DNA of 60,962 nt from CAZWKX01 sp964633975 (GTDB lineage: Bacteria > Actinomycetota > Acidimicrobiia > Spongiisociales > UBA11373), in the NCBI GenBank assembly GCA_964633975.1, contig CAZWKX010000008.1:1-60962 (forward strand), given 5' to 3'. Position 1 is the stretch's first letter. Each line of letters opens with the position of its first letter. Of the stretch, positions 25,457-34,756 are shown piece by piece. The notes beneath the pieces are model-generated. The model did not search any database. It was not told the DNA's origin and saw only the letters and a program-made list of their open reading frames with translations. A program made the position numbers and the translations under genes.

Positions 25457-28183
25457 CTAGCCGCCGCGCGCCGCGGCGGGGATGTCCTTGCGGCTGGGAA
25501 GCCAGCGCTGCGGCACCGGGCGCACCCTCATGCGGGCGTCGACTACGACGAGGCCACTCCCCGGCTGAAGCACCTTGACCGGGTTGAGATCGAATTCGAT
25601 GATCTCGGGCAGCTCCTCTATGAGGGCCGAAAGCCGCAGCAGCGTCTCCTTGAGAGCGTCCACGTCCCCGGGCGGGCCACCCCGGTAGCCCTCGAGGAGC
25701 CGCGCCGATTTCACCTCGCCGATCATCTCCTCAACGTCGAGGTCGGTGATCGGGTGGATGCGAAAGGCGACGTCTCCTATCAGCTCGACGAAAACGCCGC
25801 CGAGGCCGAAGGCGACCAGCGGTCCAAACGAAGGATCCTCGGTCATGCCGACGATAACCTCGTGGCCCCCCTCCACGTACTCCTGGATGAGGGCGCCCTC
25901 GGCATCGTCTACCACCTTGGTCACCTGATCGAAGGCGGCCCCGACGGCGGCGTCGCCTTCGACGTTCACCACGATGCCGCCCACATCCGATTTGTGGAGG
26001 GCACTGGGGGCGATGACCTTGAGTACCACCGGGCCCCCCATCTCCTTGGCGGCGGCGATGGCCTCCTTCCGGCTCTTGGCCACCCGCGAAGCGGCATGGC
26101 AAATGCCGAAGGCGCCGAGCACCCTGTCCGCCTCCTGGGGCTCGAGCCAGCCGCCGTCGGGCCCGATGCGGGCCAGTGCCTCCCAGATGGCATTCTGAGC
26201 GGCCTCGACATCGACGTCCTCGAACTCAACGATGTTGCCCCCCGGCTTGGCTCTCCACTCGGCGTAGCGCGCGGCATGGGCCAGGGCGCGGGCCGCCGGC
26301 TCCGGGAACCTGTAGGTGGGGACACATCTGCGCTGCTCGGGAAGAATGGTCCCGTCGGTTTCGGCCTCCATGAAGACGGCCAACAGGGTCTTGTCGTTGG
26401 TGCCCTCCCGAGCTACATCGTGCACCGCCGTCAGGATGCCCGCCGTGCCTTCAGGCGTGGTGGGTATGTAGATGACGATCACGGCGTCCAGCTCGTCGCT
26501 GTCGAGCATGGCCCGCAGGCAGGCCTTGTACTCATCAGGGCCGGCCGAGGCGATCATGTCCACGGGGTTGCCCACCGCCGCCTCGGCGGAGAGCTGGCTG
26601 CGCAGCGTCTTCCGCAGTCCGTTGGAGAGCTCGGGCAGCTCGAGCGCCTCGGCGGAGAGGGCATCGGCGGCCAGGATGCCCGGCCCTCCGGCGTTGGTGA
26701 GCACACCGACGCGCCGGCCCTGCGGCAGCGGCTGGTTGGCCAGCAGGGCCGCAACCTCGAAGAGCTCTTCGAGAGTGTCGGTGCGGATGACTCCGGCCTG
26801 CCGGAACAGCGCCGACACCGCCACCTCGACGCTGGCGAGCGCTCCGGTGTGGCTGGTCGCCGCCCGCGCACCTGCCGAGGTGCGGCCGGATTTGACCACG
26901 ACGATCGGCTTCGTCTTGCCGATGCGCCGGGCGATGCGGGCAAAACGCCGGGGATGGCCGAAGGATTCCAGGTAGAGGAGGATGACGTCGGTGGCCGGGT
27001 CCCCCTCCCAGTAGAGCAGCAGATCGTTGCCCGAGACATCGGCCTTGTTGCCCATTGACACGAACGACGAGATGCCGATCTCGAGCTGGCGGGCGTAGTC
27101 GAGGATGGCGATCCCGAGAGCGCCACTCTGGCTCGACATGGCGACGTTGCCCCGCGGCGGGAATACGGGGGCGAAGGTGACGTCGAGGTTGACCGCCGGG
27201 TCCGTGTTGAGCAGGCCCATGCAGTTGGGCCCTACCATGCGTATGCCCGCCGAACGCACCTCGTCGAGCAGCTCAGTCTCGAGACGGGTCCCCTCCTCAC
27301 CGACCTCCGAGAAGCCGGCGGTGATGACGACCAGCCCCTTGACGCCCTTCTGGGCGCACTCCTTGACCACGGGGAGCACGACGCGCGCCGGCACGATGAT
27401 GACGGCGAGGTCGATGGGATCGGGGATCTCGGAGATCGACTTGTAGGCCTTCACGGAGCCCACCGCCGGGGCATTGGGGTTCACCGGGTATACGGCCCCG
27501 GAGAAGTGGGCCCCCAAGGCATTGCGCATCACACGGCCGCCTATGGACATCTCGTCCCGGCTTGCGCCGATGATGGCGATGCTGCGCGGATAGAACAGCG
27601 GCAGCAGAGAAGCCGCAACGGCCTGCTGCTCGTGCTGCGACGAGGCCCGTTTGGCCTCGTCGGTGAGCTCCACGGGGAATTCGACGGTGTAGACGCCCTG
27701 GCCCATCTCCCTGCGTAGCACAAAACCGGAGCCGCGGAAGACACGCATCATCGGGTAGTTGTCGGGCAGCACGTAGGCACGGAAGGCCTCGACGCCGTTG
27801 TTGCGCGCGTAGTTGGTGAGGTGAGTGAGCAGCTGGGTCCCTATGCCCCGACCCTGCTGGCCATCCTCCACCGCAAATGCGACCTCCGCCACCTTCTTGT
27901 CCTCTTCGAGACGGTCGTAGCGGCCCACGGCGATGATGCGTCCGCCCTGCTCGGCGATGAACGCCATACGGTCGTCGTAGTCGAGGCGGGTGAAGTAGCG
28001 CAGCTCCTCCTCGGAGAGGTCGCGCTTGTGCCGGAAGAACCGGTGATAGACGCTCTCCCTGCCCATGCGGTGGAACATGTCGTGCAGGCCGTCGGCGTCC
28101 TCGGGAACGATGGGCCGGATATGCGCGAGGCCGCCGTCGCGCAGCACGACGTGAAAGTCGTAGTCGGCCGGGTACGCGGCCAC
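25457..28183 (-). CDS. GNAT acetyltransferase fused to ADP-forming acyl-CoA synthetase (Pat-like)
   Basis: The 908-residue protein has an N-terminal GNAT domain (about 1-175; AEVAFAVEDGQQGRGIGTQLL is the acetyl-CoA loop), a CoA-binding domain (PRSIAIIGAS at about 200), the succinyl-CoA-ligase-like part with His445 in ATSHTGALAS, and a C-terminal ATP-grasp domain with ALHKSDVGG. In Salmonella Pat the GNAT is at the C-terminus and the synthetase part is inactive. Here the order is reversed and both synthetase His positions are kept, so it may be an active ADP-forming synthetase, an acetyltransferase, or both. It converges on ppdK. Confidence 0.9.
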   Translation of the reverse strand: MAAYPADYDFHVVLRDGGLAHIRPIVPEDADGLHDMFHRMGRESVYHRFFRHKRDLSEEELRYFTRLDYDDRMAFIAEQGGRIIAVGRYDRLEEDKKVAEVAFAVEDGQQGRGIGTQLLTHLTNYARNNGVEAFRAYVLPDNYPMMRVFRGSGFVLRREMGQGVYTVEFPVELTDEAKRASSQHEQQAVAASLLPLFYPRSIAIIGASRDEMSIGGRVMRNALGAHFSGAVYPVNPNAPAVGSVKAYKSISEIPDPIDLAVIIVPARVVLPVVKECAQKGVKGLVVITAGFSEVGEEGTRLETELLDEVRSAGIRMVGPNCMGLLNTDPAVNLDVTFAPVFPPRGNVAMSSQSGALGIAILDYARQLEIGISSFVSMGNKADVSGNDLLLYWEGDPATDVILLYLESFGHPRRFARIARRIGKTKPIVVVKSGRTSAGARAATSHTGALASVEVAVSALFRQAGVIRTDTLEELFEVAALLANQPLPQGRRVGVLTNAGGPGILAADALSAEALELPELSNGLRKTLRSQLSAEAAVGNPVDMIASAGPDEYKACLRAMLDSDELDAVIVIYIPTTPEGTAGILTAVHDVAREGTNDKTLLAVFMEAETDGTILPEQRRCVPTYRFPEPAARALAHAARYAEWRAKPGGNIVEFEDVDVEAAQNAIWEALARIGPDGGWLEPQEADRVLGAFGICHAASRVAKSRKEAIAAAKEMGGPVVLKVIAPSALHKSDVGGIVVNVEGDAAVGAAFDQVTKVVDDAEGALIQEYVEGGHEVIVGMTEDPSFGPLVAFGLGGVFVELIGDVAFRIHPITDLDVEEMIGEVKSARLLEGYRGGPPGDVDALKETLLRLSALIEELPEIIEFDLNPVKVLQPGSGLVVVDARMRVRPVPQRWLPSRKDIPAAARGG

Positions 28184-28257
28184 TGTGTCTCCTTTGCCGG
28201 CGTGACGCCGATTCTCGCACCTTCCCAGCCGATGCCGACGCCCCGTGCGCCGGCCGC

Positions 28258-29856
28258 TCAGGCGAGAGCCACCAGATCGAGTAGCGAATCGTCGAAGTAC
28301 GCCGAGTCGCCATCCGGCATGAGGACGGTCCTATCGGGCTCCAGCTCGGCGACGAAGTCCGTGTCGTGGCTCACCAGCAAGACGGTGCCGGCGTACAGGC
28401 GCAGCGCCTCGAGCAGCGCCTCCTTGGCCTGGGGATCGAGGTTGTTGGTCGGCTCGTCGAGCAGCAGCACATTGTGCCTGCCCACGACCACCTGGGCCAG
28501 GGCCAGCTTCGTCTTCTCTCCCCCGGACAGGGTGCCCGCCTTCTGTTCGATCTTGTCGGCGAGCAGAAAGTGCCCGAGAACGGCGCGCAGAACGGAGTCG
28601 GGCTGGTCGGAAACCGCGTGCATGTGATCGAGCACGGTGGCATCCGGATCGATGCGCTCGTGCTCTTGGGCGTAGTAGCCGATCGAGGTGCGATACCCGG
28701 TGGTCACCTCACCCAGATCGGGCGTCTCCTCACCGGCCAGGATGCGCAGCAGCGTCGTCTTTCCCGCGCCGTTCAGGCCCATGATCAGAAGACGCTCGCC
28801 CCGCTCCACGTGCACGTCGACGTCGACGAAGACGACGTTGTCGCCGTACGCCATGCCGAGGCCGCTGCCTTCGAGCGGGATACGTCCCGAAGCCTCCGGC
28901 TGGGGGAAACGCACCGCCACCCGCTTCCCGCGAGGCGCCACCTCCACGAGCCGCTCCTTTATCTTGTCGGCTCTGGTCAGCAGGGTCATGGCCTTACGGG
29001 CCATCTTCTCGGTCTTGCCCTTGAAGCGCTCCGCCGTTGCCTCGAGCTGGGCGACCCGCTCCTCCTGGTGGCGGCGCTCCTTGATGCGCTGAGCCCGCCG
29101 CTTCTCGCGCTCCGCCAGGTAGTACGAGTAGGTGCCCCGGTACGGCTCGATGCGCGCCTCCTCGAGAGCGAGCACCGCGGTGATCGAATTGTCCAGGAGC
29201 GGAAGGTCGTGGCTCACCACGAGAAGCGCTCCCCGGTACTCGGCGAGGAACGACATGAGCCAGGCCTTGGCATCGAGGTCGAGGTGATTGGTGGGTTCGT
29301 CGAGAAGGAGGACGTCGGTCTCGGCGAACAGCACGCGGGCCAGCTCCACCCGGCGCCGCTGCCCTCCGGACATGGTGGCGACGGGCTGGCGGGTCTCGGC
29401 CTCGCCGATGCCCACCGCGGCCGCGAAGCGCCTTGCCTCCGCCTCGGCCCGGTATCCGCCGGCTGCCTCGAACTCGGATTCGAGGCGGGCGAAGCGCCGG
29501 ATCAGCCTGTCCCGCTCCGACGCCGCCGCCGACTCCATCCTCCTGCGAGTCTCCTCCATCTGCCGCTGGATGGAGCCGATGTGCCGGGCGGCGAGGACAC
29601 GCTCGAGGGCCGTTGCCTCAGGATGATCCAGCTCGGGCAGGGCGGCCTCCTGCGACAGGTAGCCGATGACGCCGGAGCGGGCCACCGTTCCCTCCAGGGG
29701 CGCGACGCGACCCGCCAGCGTCCGCAAGAGCGTGGTCTTTCCCGCGCCGTTGCGCCCGACGAGACCGACCTTGTCCCCCGGATGGAGGGCAAAGGAGGCA
29801 TCGGAGAGCAGCATCCGAGTTCCGACCTCGATGGCGAGGCCCTTGACGATGATCAC
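28258..29856 (-). CDS. ABC-F family ATPase
   Basis: A soluble 532-residue twin ABC protein without membrane segments. Two Walker A motifs (GRNGAGKTT at about 35, GLNGAGKTT at about 365), two signature motifs (MSGGQRRRVELAR, LSGGEKTKLALAQ) and two Walker B/DEPTNHLD or DEPTNNLD sites are present, with the charged linker (REKRRAQRIKERRHQEERV) between. ABC-F proteins act on the ribosome in translation or antibiotic protection; the subtype cannot be told. It is the last gene of the apparent trkA-trkH-mpgP-mgs run, 24 nt after mgs. Confidence 0.93.
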   Translation of the reverse strand: MIIVKGLAIEVGTRMLLSDASFALHPGDKVGLVGRNGAGKTTLLRTLAGRVAPLEGTVARSGVIGYLSQEAALPELDHPEATALERVLAARHIGSIQRQMEETRRRMESAAASERDRLIRRFARLESEFEAAGGYRAEAEARRFAAAVGIGEAETRQPVATMSGGQRRRVELARVLFAETDVLLLDEPTNHLDLDAKAWLMSFLAEYRGALLVVSHDLPLLDNSITAVLALEEARIEPYRGTYSYYLAEREKRRAQRIKERRHQEERVAQLEATAERFKGKTEKMARKAMTLLTRADKIKERLVEVAPRGKRVAVRFPQPEASGRIPLEGSGLGMAYGDNVVFVDVDVHVERGERLLIMGLNGAGKTTLLRILAGEETPDLGEVTTGYRTSIGYYAQEHERIDPDATVLDHMHAVSDQPDSVLRAVLGHFLLADKIEQKAGTLSGGEKTKLALAQVVVGRHNVLLLDEPTNNLDPQAKEALLEALRLYAGTVLLVSHDTDFVAELEPDRTVLMPDGDSAYFDDSLLDLVALA

Positions 29857-29880
29857 GAGGCGAAGAGCCTAGACGGCGAA

Positions 29881-31032
29881 TCACCCGATCCCGAGGGCGG
29901 AGCGCCGGAGATAGCGGCCCACCATGGCGTGCAGGTCGCGTTGGGCGTACGAGTAGCCGCGCAGGGCCGATGTCGTCGTGTAGCAGAGCACCCGCACCGT
30001 CCACAGCTTGAAGAGCAGCTCCTCCCAGCCGGGATCGCCGAACTCGAAGTGGTCGACGAGGACGAGGAGCGTCTCATACCAATGGGCCTCGTCCATGAAC
30101 AGGTACGTTGCCTTGCGCCGATTGGCCAGCACGCCGTCCTGCACCGCAGCAGGGAACAGGTCGAGCAGCTCGACTTCGTGATCTGTCCACCTATCGGTCA
30201 GCACCTGCGAGGTGGCCTCGACGTTGTAGCCCAGCTTCTCGGCGATCTCGTGAGGCACCACGTCGGGATACTCGATGCGGTGCGGCGTGTAATCGGGCAT
30301 CTTCTCGTCCCTGAGGCCTTGAAGGGCGGTGAAGCACTCCACCAGCATCGACTTCAGATCGGTGAGGCGGCCGTAGAGGCGGTGCGCCTTTCCCTCGGCC
30401 ACGTACGCCTCGTACATGGGGTGCCCTGCCTGGGTGGTCACAAACGTGAACACGGTGTCGATGCCCCAGTCGCTCTGAGCCCGGACCCGGGAGTCGGCCG
30501 CCAAGTCCTCGGCCACGGCCCGGGAGAACAACAGCTCGCCGCCGAGAGGCTGCTCTATCCAGGGCAGCTCGGAGCGGGGCCAGAGGATGGCAAAGCCGGC
30601 GCGGGTCACCATCCAGGTGATCATGGCGTCGGTGCTCGCCCGCGGGAAGTAGTGGCGCACGACGCCGTACCCCAGATCGGCCGCCTCCTCCGCCTTCGAG
30701 ATCCACTGCGGGCCGAACGACGTGATGTCGGAGTCGTAGAAATGGATGCGGTCGGCGCCGCTCTCCTCGACGAACAACCGAAGCGCCGTGTTCATGCCGT
30801 CGCCCTTGCCCGGCCTCAGCGATCCGATGCGCTCTTGCACCCGAAGGCGCACCGGAGTGGAGTGCTCTTCCTCGATGGAGGACAGCATGCCGGAAAGGGC
30901 GGAGTAGGTGTCATTCTCCTCGAAACCGACACACAGCACCTCGTCCACGCGAGAGTGAGCGGCGGCAACCCGCACGTTGCCGGCGATCACGAGGGGATCT
31001 TCCTGCTTGAAGGGAAACGCGACGAGGCTCAC
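29881..31032 (-). CDS. mgs: Mannosylglycerate synthase (GT78)
   Basis: This enzyme transfers mannose from GDP-mannose to D-glycerate in one step, making the compatible solute 2-O-mannosylglycerate. The 383-residue product resembles the Rhodothermus marinus enzyme closely along its length. Key residues fall at the same numbers as I recall for that enzyme: E11, K76 in PGKGDGM, the D100-x-D102 metal motif in YDSDITSF, D192 in SDWGID and H217 in KAHRLYG. The GTG at 31032 follows GAGGGGCGG; a frame from 31146 adds unrelated residues. It sits between mpgP and an ABC-F gene, downstream of trkAH. Confidence 0.93.
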   Translation of the reverse strand: MSLVAFPFKQEDPLVIAGNVRVAAAHSRVDEVLCVGFEENDTYSALSGMLSSIEEEHSTPVRLRVQERIGSLRPGKGDGMNTALRLFVEESGADRIHFYDSDITSFGPQWISKAEEAADLGYGVVRHYFPRASTDAMITWMVTRAGFAILWPRSELPWIEQPLGGELLFSRAVAEDLAADSRVRAQSDWGIDTVFTFVTTQAGHPMYEAYVAEGKAHRLYGRLTDLKSMLVECFTALQGLRDEKMPDYTPHRIEYPDVVPHEIAEKLGYNVEATSQVLTDRWTDHEVELLDLFPAAVQDGVLANRRKATYLFMDEAHWYETLLVLVDHFEFGDPGWEELLFKLWTVRVLCYTTTSALRGYSYAQRDLHAMVGRYLRRSALGIG

Positions 31033-31058
31033 GAGTCCGCCCCTCTGCTCTTGCGGCC

Positions 31059-31064
31059 ACCCTA
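31059..31064 (-). promoter_or_regulatory. Candidate internal -10 (TAGGGT) before mgs
   Basis: TAGGGT lies 26 nt before the GTG at 31032, inside the 46-bp gap after mpgP, leaving a short leader that contains the mgs SD. It would let mgs be expressed apart from trkAH-mpgP. Confidence 0.4.
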
Positions 31065-31078
31065 GCCTGGCATGCACC

Positions 31079-31864
31079 TCAGCGCCCAGGACCGCCCGCC
31101 AGCACGGCATCGGCTCCGAGGCACCAGCCGGCCGGACCGATGCCATCGAGTCGCAGGATCCCCGGCACGTCGACCTCGGCCCAGGTGCCGTCGGGCCGCT
31201 TCACGATCATGGGCTCGTCGACGACGGCCAGCATGTCCCGGTCGTTGACGTAGTCGCCGATGCCGATCGATCGCGGCCCGTCCCAGCGGTCCAGCAGCCA
31301 GCGCACCGCAGTGCCCTTGTCGTGATCGCCGACGGCGGTGAAGAAGCGGGTCCCGCGAATGATGCGGAGCCCGAACCCGGCGGCGGCGATGTCGAGAGCA
31401 CCGATGTCGCCGGCCTCCACCACGAAGGTCTCGCTGTACTCGCGTCGTGCCGCCAGCACCACCTCTTTCACCTCCAGGCCGGTGCGGGCCGCGATCTCCG
31501 CATCGCTCATCTCGCCGTATCCGCGCACCTCGGCGCCTGCTGCGGCGGACGCCCGCCGCAGCAGCTCCTGCACCTCGGCGTAGGCCAAACCGAACACGAC
31601 CGGACCGCCGGCCAAGCCGCACACCGCAGCCCCGTTCTCCACGATGAACGGGTCGTCGATGTCAAGGCGAAGCCGAAGCGGTCTCTGCTCGGAGGCGGTC
31701 TTGGCCGAGCAGAGCACCACCGAAACGCCGGCGCTGCGGAGGCGGTGCACCGCCGCCTGTGCAGGTCCCGGCTGGTACGTGGCGTGATCCAGCAGCGTGC
31801 CGTCGAGATCGGTGAAGACGACGACGGCCGGGGCCTCGCCGGCCGCGGAGGGCTCATCCGTCAT
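31079..31864 (-). CDS. mpgP: Mannosyl-3-phosphoglycerate phosphatase-like HAD protein
   Basis: A 261-residue HAD-IIB phosphatase: motif I FTDLDGTLLD (about 16-25), CSAKTASEQ, DPFIVENGAAV, EYSETFVVEAG, a Lys in DHDKGTAVRWL and motif IV GIGDYVNDRDML. These match the MpgP family, which dephosphorylates mannosyl-3-phosphoglycerate in the two-step pathway. The adjacent one-step mgs does not need it, so its actual substrate here is uncertain. ATG 31864 has GGAGGCGG upstream and starts 5 nt after the trkH stop. Confidence 0.85.
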   Translation of the reverse strand: MTDEPSAAGEAPAVVVFTDLDGTLLDHATYQPGPAQAAVHRLRSAGVSVVLCSAKTASEQRPLRLRLDIDDPFIVENGAAVCGLAGGPVVFGLAYAEVQELLRRASAAAGAEVRGYGEMSDAEIAARTGLEVKEVVLAARREYSETFVVEAGDIGALDIAAAGFGLRIIRGTRFFTAVGDHDKGTAVRWLLDRWDGPRSIGIGDYVNDRDMLAVVDEPMIVKRPDGTWAEVDVPGILRLDGIGPAGWCLGADAVLAGGPGR

Positions 31865-31869
31865 CGGGC

Positions 31870-33357
31870 CTACCGCCTCCAGAGGTAGCGGGTGAACAGC
31901 AGGAGCACGGGGAAGATCTCCAGGCGGCCGAGGATCATGATGAAGGACAGCAGCCACTTGCCGCCCGCGGTGATGGCCACGTAGCCGGCTCCCGGCCCGA
32001 CGTGTCCCAGCCCCGGCCCCACGTTGCCGAGCGTCGACGCCACGGCCGATGTCGCCGTCACGAGATCGGTGCCGGCGCCTCCGATCGACTCGAGCATGGC
32101 CAGCAGGAAGGTCCCTCCGAGGAACGCCATGATGTAGAAGAGGAAGAACGACTGGATGCTGCGCAGCACAGGATCCGACACGGGCCGGCGGTCCCAGCGG
32201 GTCAGCAGCACGGCGTTGGGGTAGACGAGCTGCTTGAGGCGGTGCGACGAAGCCTTGGTCAGCACCCCGACGCGGAACGTCTTTATGGCACCGGTGGTCG
32301 AGCCGGCCATGCCTCCAAGGAACATCAGGCCGACGGCGAGGATCTGGAGGCCTTCCGTCCATGCCGTGTAGTCCGTGGTGGTGTAGCCGGTGCCGGTCAC
32401 CAACGTGACCGCGGCGAAGACGGCATGGCGCACCTGCCCGCCCACGTCGAGCCCGTCTACCCACAGCCCGCCCACGATGAGGAGGGCCGCCGCGGCAACT
32501 ATGAAGGCGTAGAGGCGGAACTCGCCGCTGCGGGCATAGACGGTGGGGTTGCGTAGTGCCCGGAAGTGGAGGGCGAAGGAGACGCCGGAGATGAACATGA
32601 AGGCAACGACCACCCACTGGGTGTAGGCGCCGAAGGCGCCTATGGAGCCTGCCTCGGTGGAGAAGCCGCCGGTCGACACCGTAGTGAGAGCGTGGGCGAA
32701 CGCTTCAAAGAGGTTCATGTCGCCAAGGGCGAGCAGGGCCACCAGAAGGCCGGTGAGGGCCACGTACACGAGCCAGAGACGTTTCGCCGTCTCTCGGAAA
32801 CGCGGCGTCAGCCGATCCGGCTCAGGGCCCGGCGCCTCGGCCCGTGCCAGCTGCATGCCCCCGGACCCCAGCAGCGGCAGCACGGCCACGGAGAGCACGA
32901 TGATGCCCATGCCCCCCACCCACTGCGTCGTCGCCCTCCACAGCAGCAGCCCGTGCGAGAGCGAGCCCGGGTCGGAAAGGATCGAGGCTCCCGTCGTCGT
33001 GAACCCGGCCGTGGTCTCGAAGAACGCGTTGGTGACCCCGCCGATGGCACCCGATATCAGGTAGGGCAGCGAGCCGAACCCGATGAGCACGAACCAGGCA
33101 AGCCCGACGGCGGCGAACCCCTCCTTGGTGGTCAGCTCGCCGGGACGCCCGAGGCCCCAGGCGACGACACCGCCGCCGCCGGCGGCTACGGCGGCCGACG
33201 CAAAAAGTGCGGCGGCCGAAGACCACTCCCGATAAATGATCGCCGTCAGCGCCGCCGGGATCATGGCGGCCGCCCCGGCCACCGCCACGACGCCGATCAC
33301 GTATAGGAGCCGGCCAGCCATCGGGCGAGGGCTGGTGAAGTCGACGGTCCGGTTCAC
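31870..33357 (-). CDS. trkH: Trk-type potassium transporter, membrane subunit TrkH
   Basis: A 495-residue integral membrane protein with about 10-12 hydrophobic segments and the repeated pore-loop glycines of the TrkH/KtrB superfamily: FFETTAGFTTTGAS at about 115, THALTTVSTGGFSTEAG at about 225, TLVTGTGYTT at about 325 and STLGNVGPGLGHVG at about 440. These are the four filter regions. It takes up K+ gated by TrkA. The start overlaps the trkA stop by 4 bp, and mpgP begins 5 nt after its end. Confidence 0.95.
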   Translation of the reverse strand: MNRTVDFTSPRPMAGRLLYVIGVVAVAGAAAMIPAALTAIIYREWSSAAALFASAAVAAGGGGVVAWGLGRPGELTTKEGFAAVGLAWFVLIGFGSLPYLISGAIGGVTNAFFETTAGFTTTGASILSDPGSLSHGLLLWRATTQWVGGMGIIVLSVAVLPLLGSGGMQLARAEAPGPEPDRLTPRFRETAKRLWLVYVALTGLLVALLALGDMNLFEAFAHALTTVSTGGFSTEAGSIGAFGAYTQWVVVAFMFISGVSFALHFRALRNPTVYARSGEFRLYAFIVAAAALLIVGGLWVDGLDVGGQVRHAVFAAVTLVTGTGYTTTDYTAWTEGLQILAVGLMFLGGMAGSTTGAIKTFRVGVLTKASSHRLKQLVYPNAVLLTRWDRRPVSDPVLRSIQSFFLFYIMAFLGGTFLLAMLESIGGAGTDLVTATSAVASTLGNVGPGLGHVGPGAGYVAITAGGKWLLSFIMILGRLEIFPVLLLFTRYLWRR

Positions 33358-34679
33358 GTGAACAGCGCCTCGACGGCGTCGATGTCCTCCCGTCCGGAGA
33401 GAACCACGATTCGATCCCCCTTCTCGATCCGTGTGCCACCGTGGGGCACGAAGGCTTCCTCGCCTCTCGTGACGCCGCAGACGACCGTCCCGCGCGGGGG
33501 CTTGGCCTCGGTGAGGGCGCTCCCGACGGCACCGCTGTCGGGAGCCACCTCGATCTCAATCGCCTCGGCGTCGGTGTCCACAAAAGTCACGACCGAGAGG
33601 ATGCGATCGCGGCGCACGAAACGCAGAATGGCGTTGGCCGCCGCCACACGCGCCGACACGACCGCGTCGACACCGACACCCTTGAGCAGGCCGGCCAGCG
33701 CCCTCCTCCCGAAGCGGGCGATGGTGGTCTCGGCCCCGACGGCCCTGGCTACGAGGCACGACATGAGGTTCACCTCGTCCCATCCGCTGACGCCGACGGC
33801 AATGTCTCCCCGGCCCGGCTGGAGCCCGTGCAGAACTCCGGCATCGGTGGGATCGCCGTGGATGACGAGAGCGCGGCTGCGGCGGGCCAGCATCTCGCAG
33901 CGTTCGGCCTCACGCTCGACGATGAGGACCTCGAGACCGTCGTCGATGAGCTGCTCGGCGGCCATGACCGCGATCCGCGTGCCGCCGAGCAGCAGCACCC
34001 GCCGCGCCGGCCCCCGGCCGAACCCGAAGAGCTCCATGGATCTCCGCACGTGCAAGGCCTCGGTCATGACGAGAGCGTGGTCGCCTGCGGCCATCTCCAG
34101 GCTGCCGCGGCTCATGAGCAGGTTGCCGTCGCGAATCGTGGCCGCCAGCACCCACGGCCATTCCAGCTCGGATTCCTTCAGGGTGGCGAGCCGCCGACCC
34201 GCCACCCTGGAATCCGCCGCGATCCTGCCCCCGATGAGAACCAGGCGCCCGCCTGCGTACTCGACGTATTCGGAGGCGCCGGCGTGCCGGACGAGAGCGA
34301 CGACCTCTCGGGCGGTCGATTCGCGGGCGTCGATGACGACGTCGACGCCGAGCCCCGGCGCCACCTCCCGCAGCTCGGCGTCTTCGACTCGCGCCACGGT
34401 GCGAGCGGGCCCCAGGGTGCGGGCACTGTGGCAGGCCATGACGTTGGCGCCGTCACTGTCGGTCACGGCGATGACCAGGTCGGCGCGTTCGGCCCCGGCC
34501 CGCCGAAGCACCACGGGGCTGGCGCCGTTGCCGGCGATGGCCATGACGTCGAGGCGATCCTGGACCTTGGCCGCCTTGTCCTCGTCCGCCTCTATGACGA
34601 CAACGTCCTGCCCCTCGGCCGACAAGGTCTCGGCGAGGTAGAAGCCGTCGTGTCCGGCACCGACGATGACGACGCGCAT
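33354..34679 (-). CDS. trkA: Trk potassium uptake regulator TrkA
   Basis: The peripheral nucleotide-binding gating subunit of the Trk system, 441 residues. Two RCK modules are visible: an N-terminal Rossmann motif VIVGAGHDGFYLAE (about 4-17) with VVIEAD, and a second domain starting at about 220 (VLLLGGTRIAVMAAEQL) in which the glycine motif is altered. TrkA_C-type segments follow each. The ATG at 34679 overlaps no upstream gene and has GAGGCCGAG just before it. trkA opens the run of genes ending with the ABC-F gene. Confidence 0.94.
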   Translation of the reverse strand: MRVVIVGAGHDGFYLAETLSAEGQDVVVIEADEDKAAKVQDRLDVMAIAGNGASPVVLRRAGAERADLVIAVTDSDGANVMACHSARTLGPARTVARVEDAELREVAPGLGVDVVIDARESTAREVVALVRHAGASEYVEYAGGRLVLIGGRIAADSRVAGRRLATLKESELEWPWVLAATIRDGNLLMSRGSLEMAAGDHALVMTEALHVRRSMELFGFGRGPARRVLLLGGTRIAVMAAEQLIDDGLEVLIVEREAERCEMLARRSRALVIHGDPTDAGVLHGLQPGRGDIAVGVSGWDEVNLMSCLVARAVGAETTIARFGRRALAGLLKGVGVDAVVSARVAAANAILRFVRRDRILSVVTFVDTDAEAIEIEVAPDSGAVGSALTEAKPPRGTVVCGVTRGEEAFVPHGGTRIEKGDRIVVLSGREDIDAVEALFT

Positions 34680-34756
34680 CTCGGCCTCGAAGCGTAGTGG
34701 ACCGGCCGCCGCCGTCCCCGTTCGGGGCTCAGCCGTGGCACCAGGCCGGCTCGGGC

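Noticed and set aside
28366..31065. 899-codon open frame on the plus strand opposite ABC-F and mgs
   Set aside because: It mirrors two well-supported minus-strand genes; its His/Gly/Glu-rich translation and lack of any domain are typical of antisense frames in GC-rich DNA.
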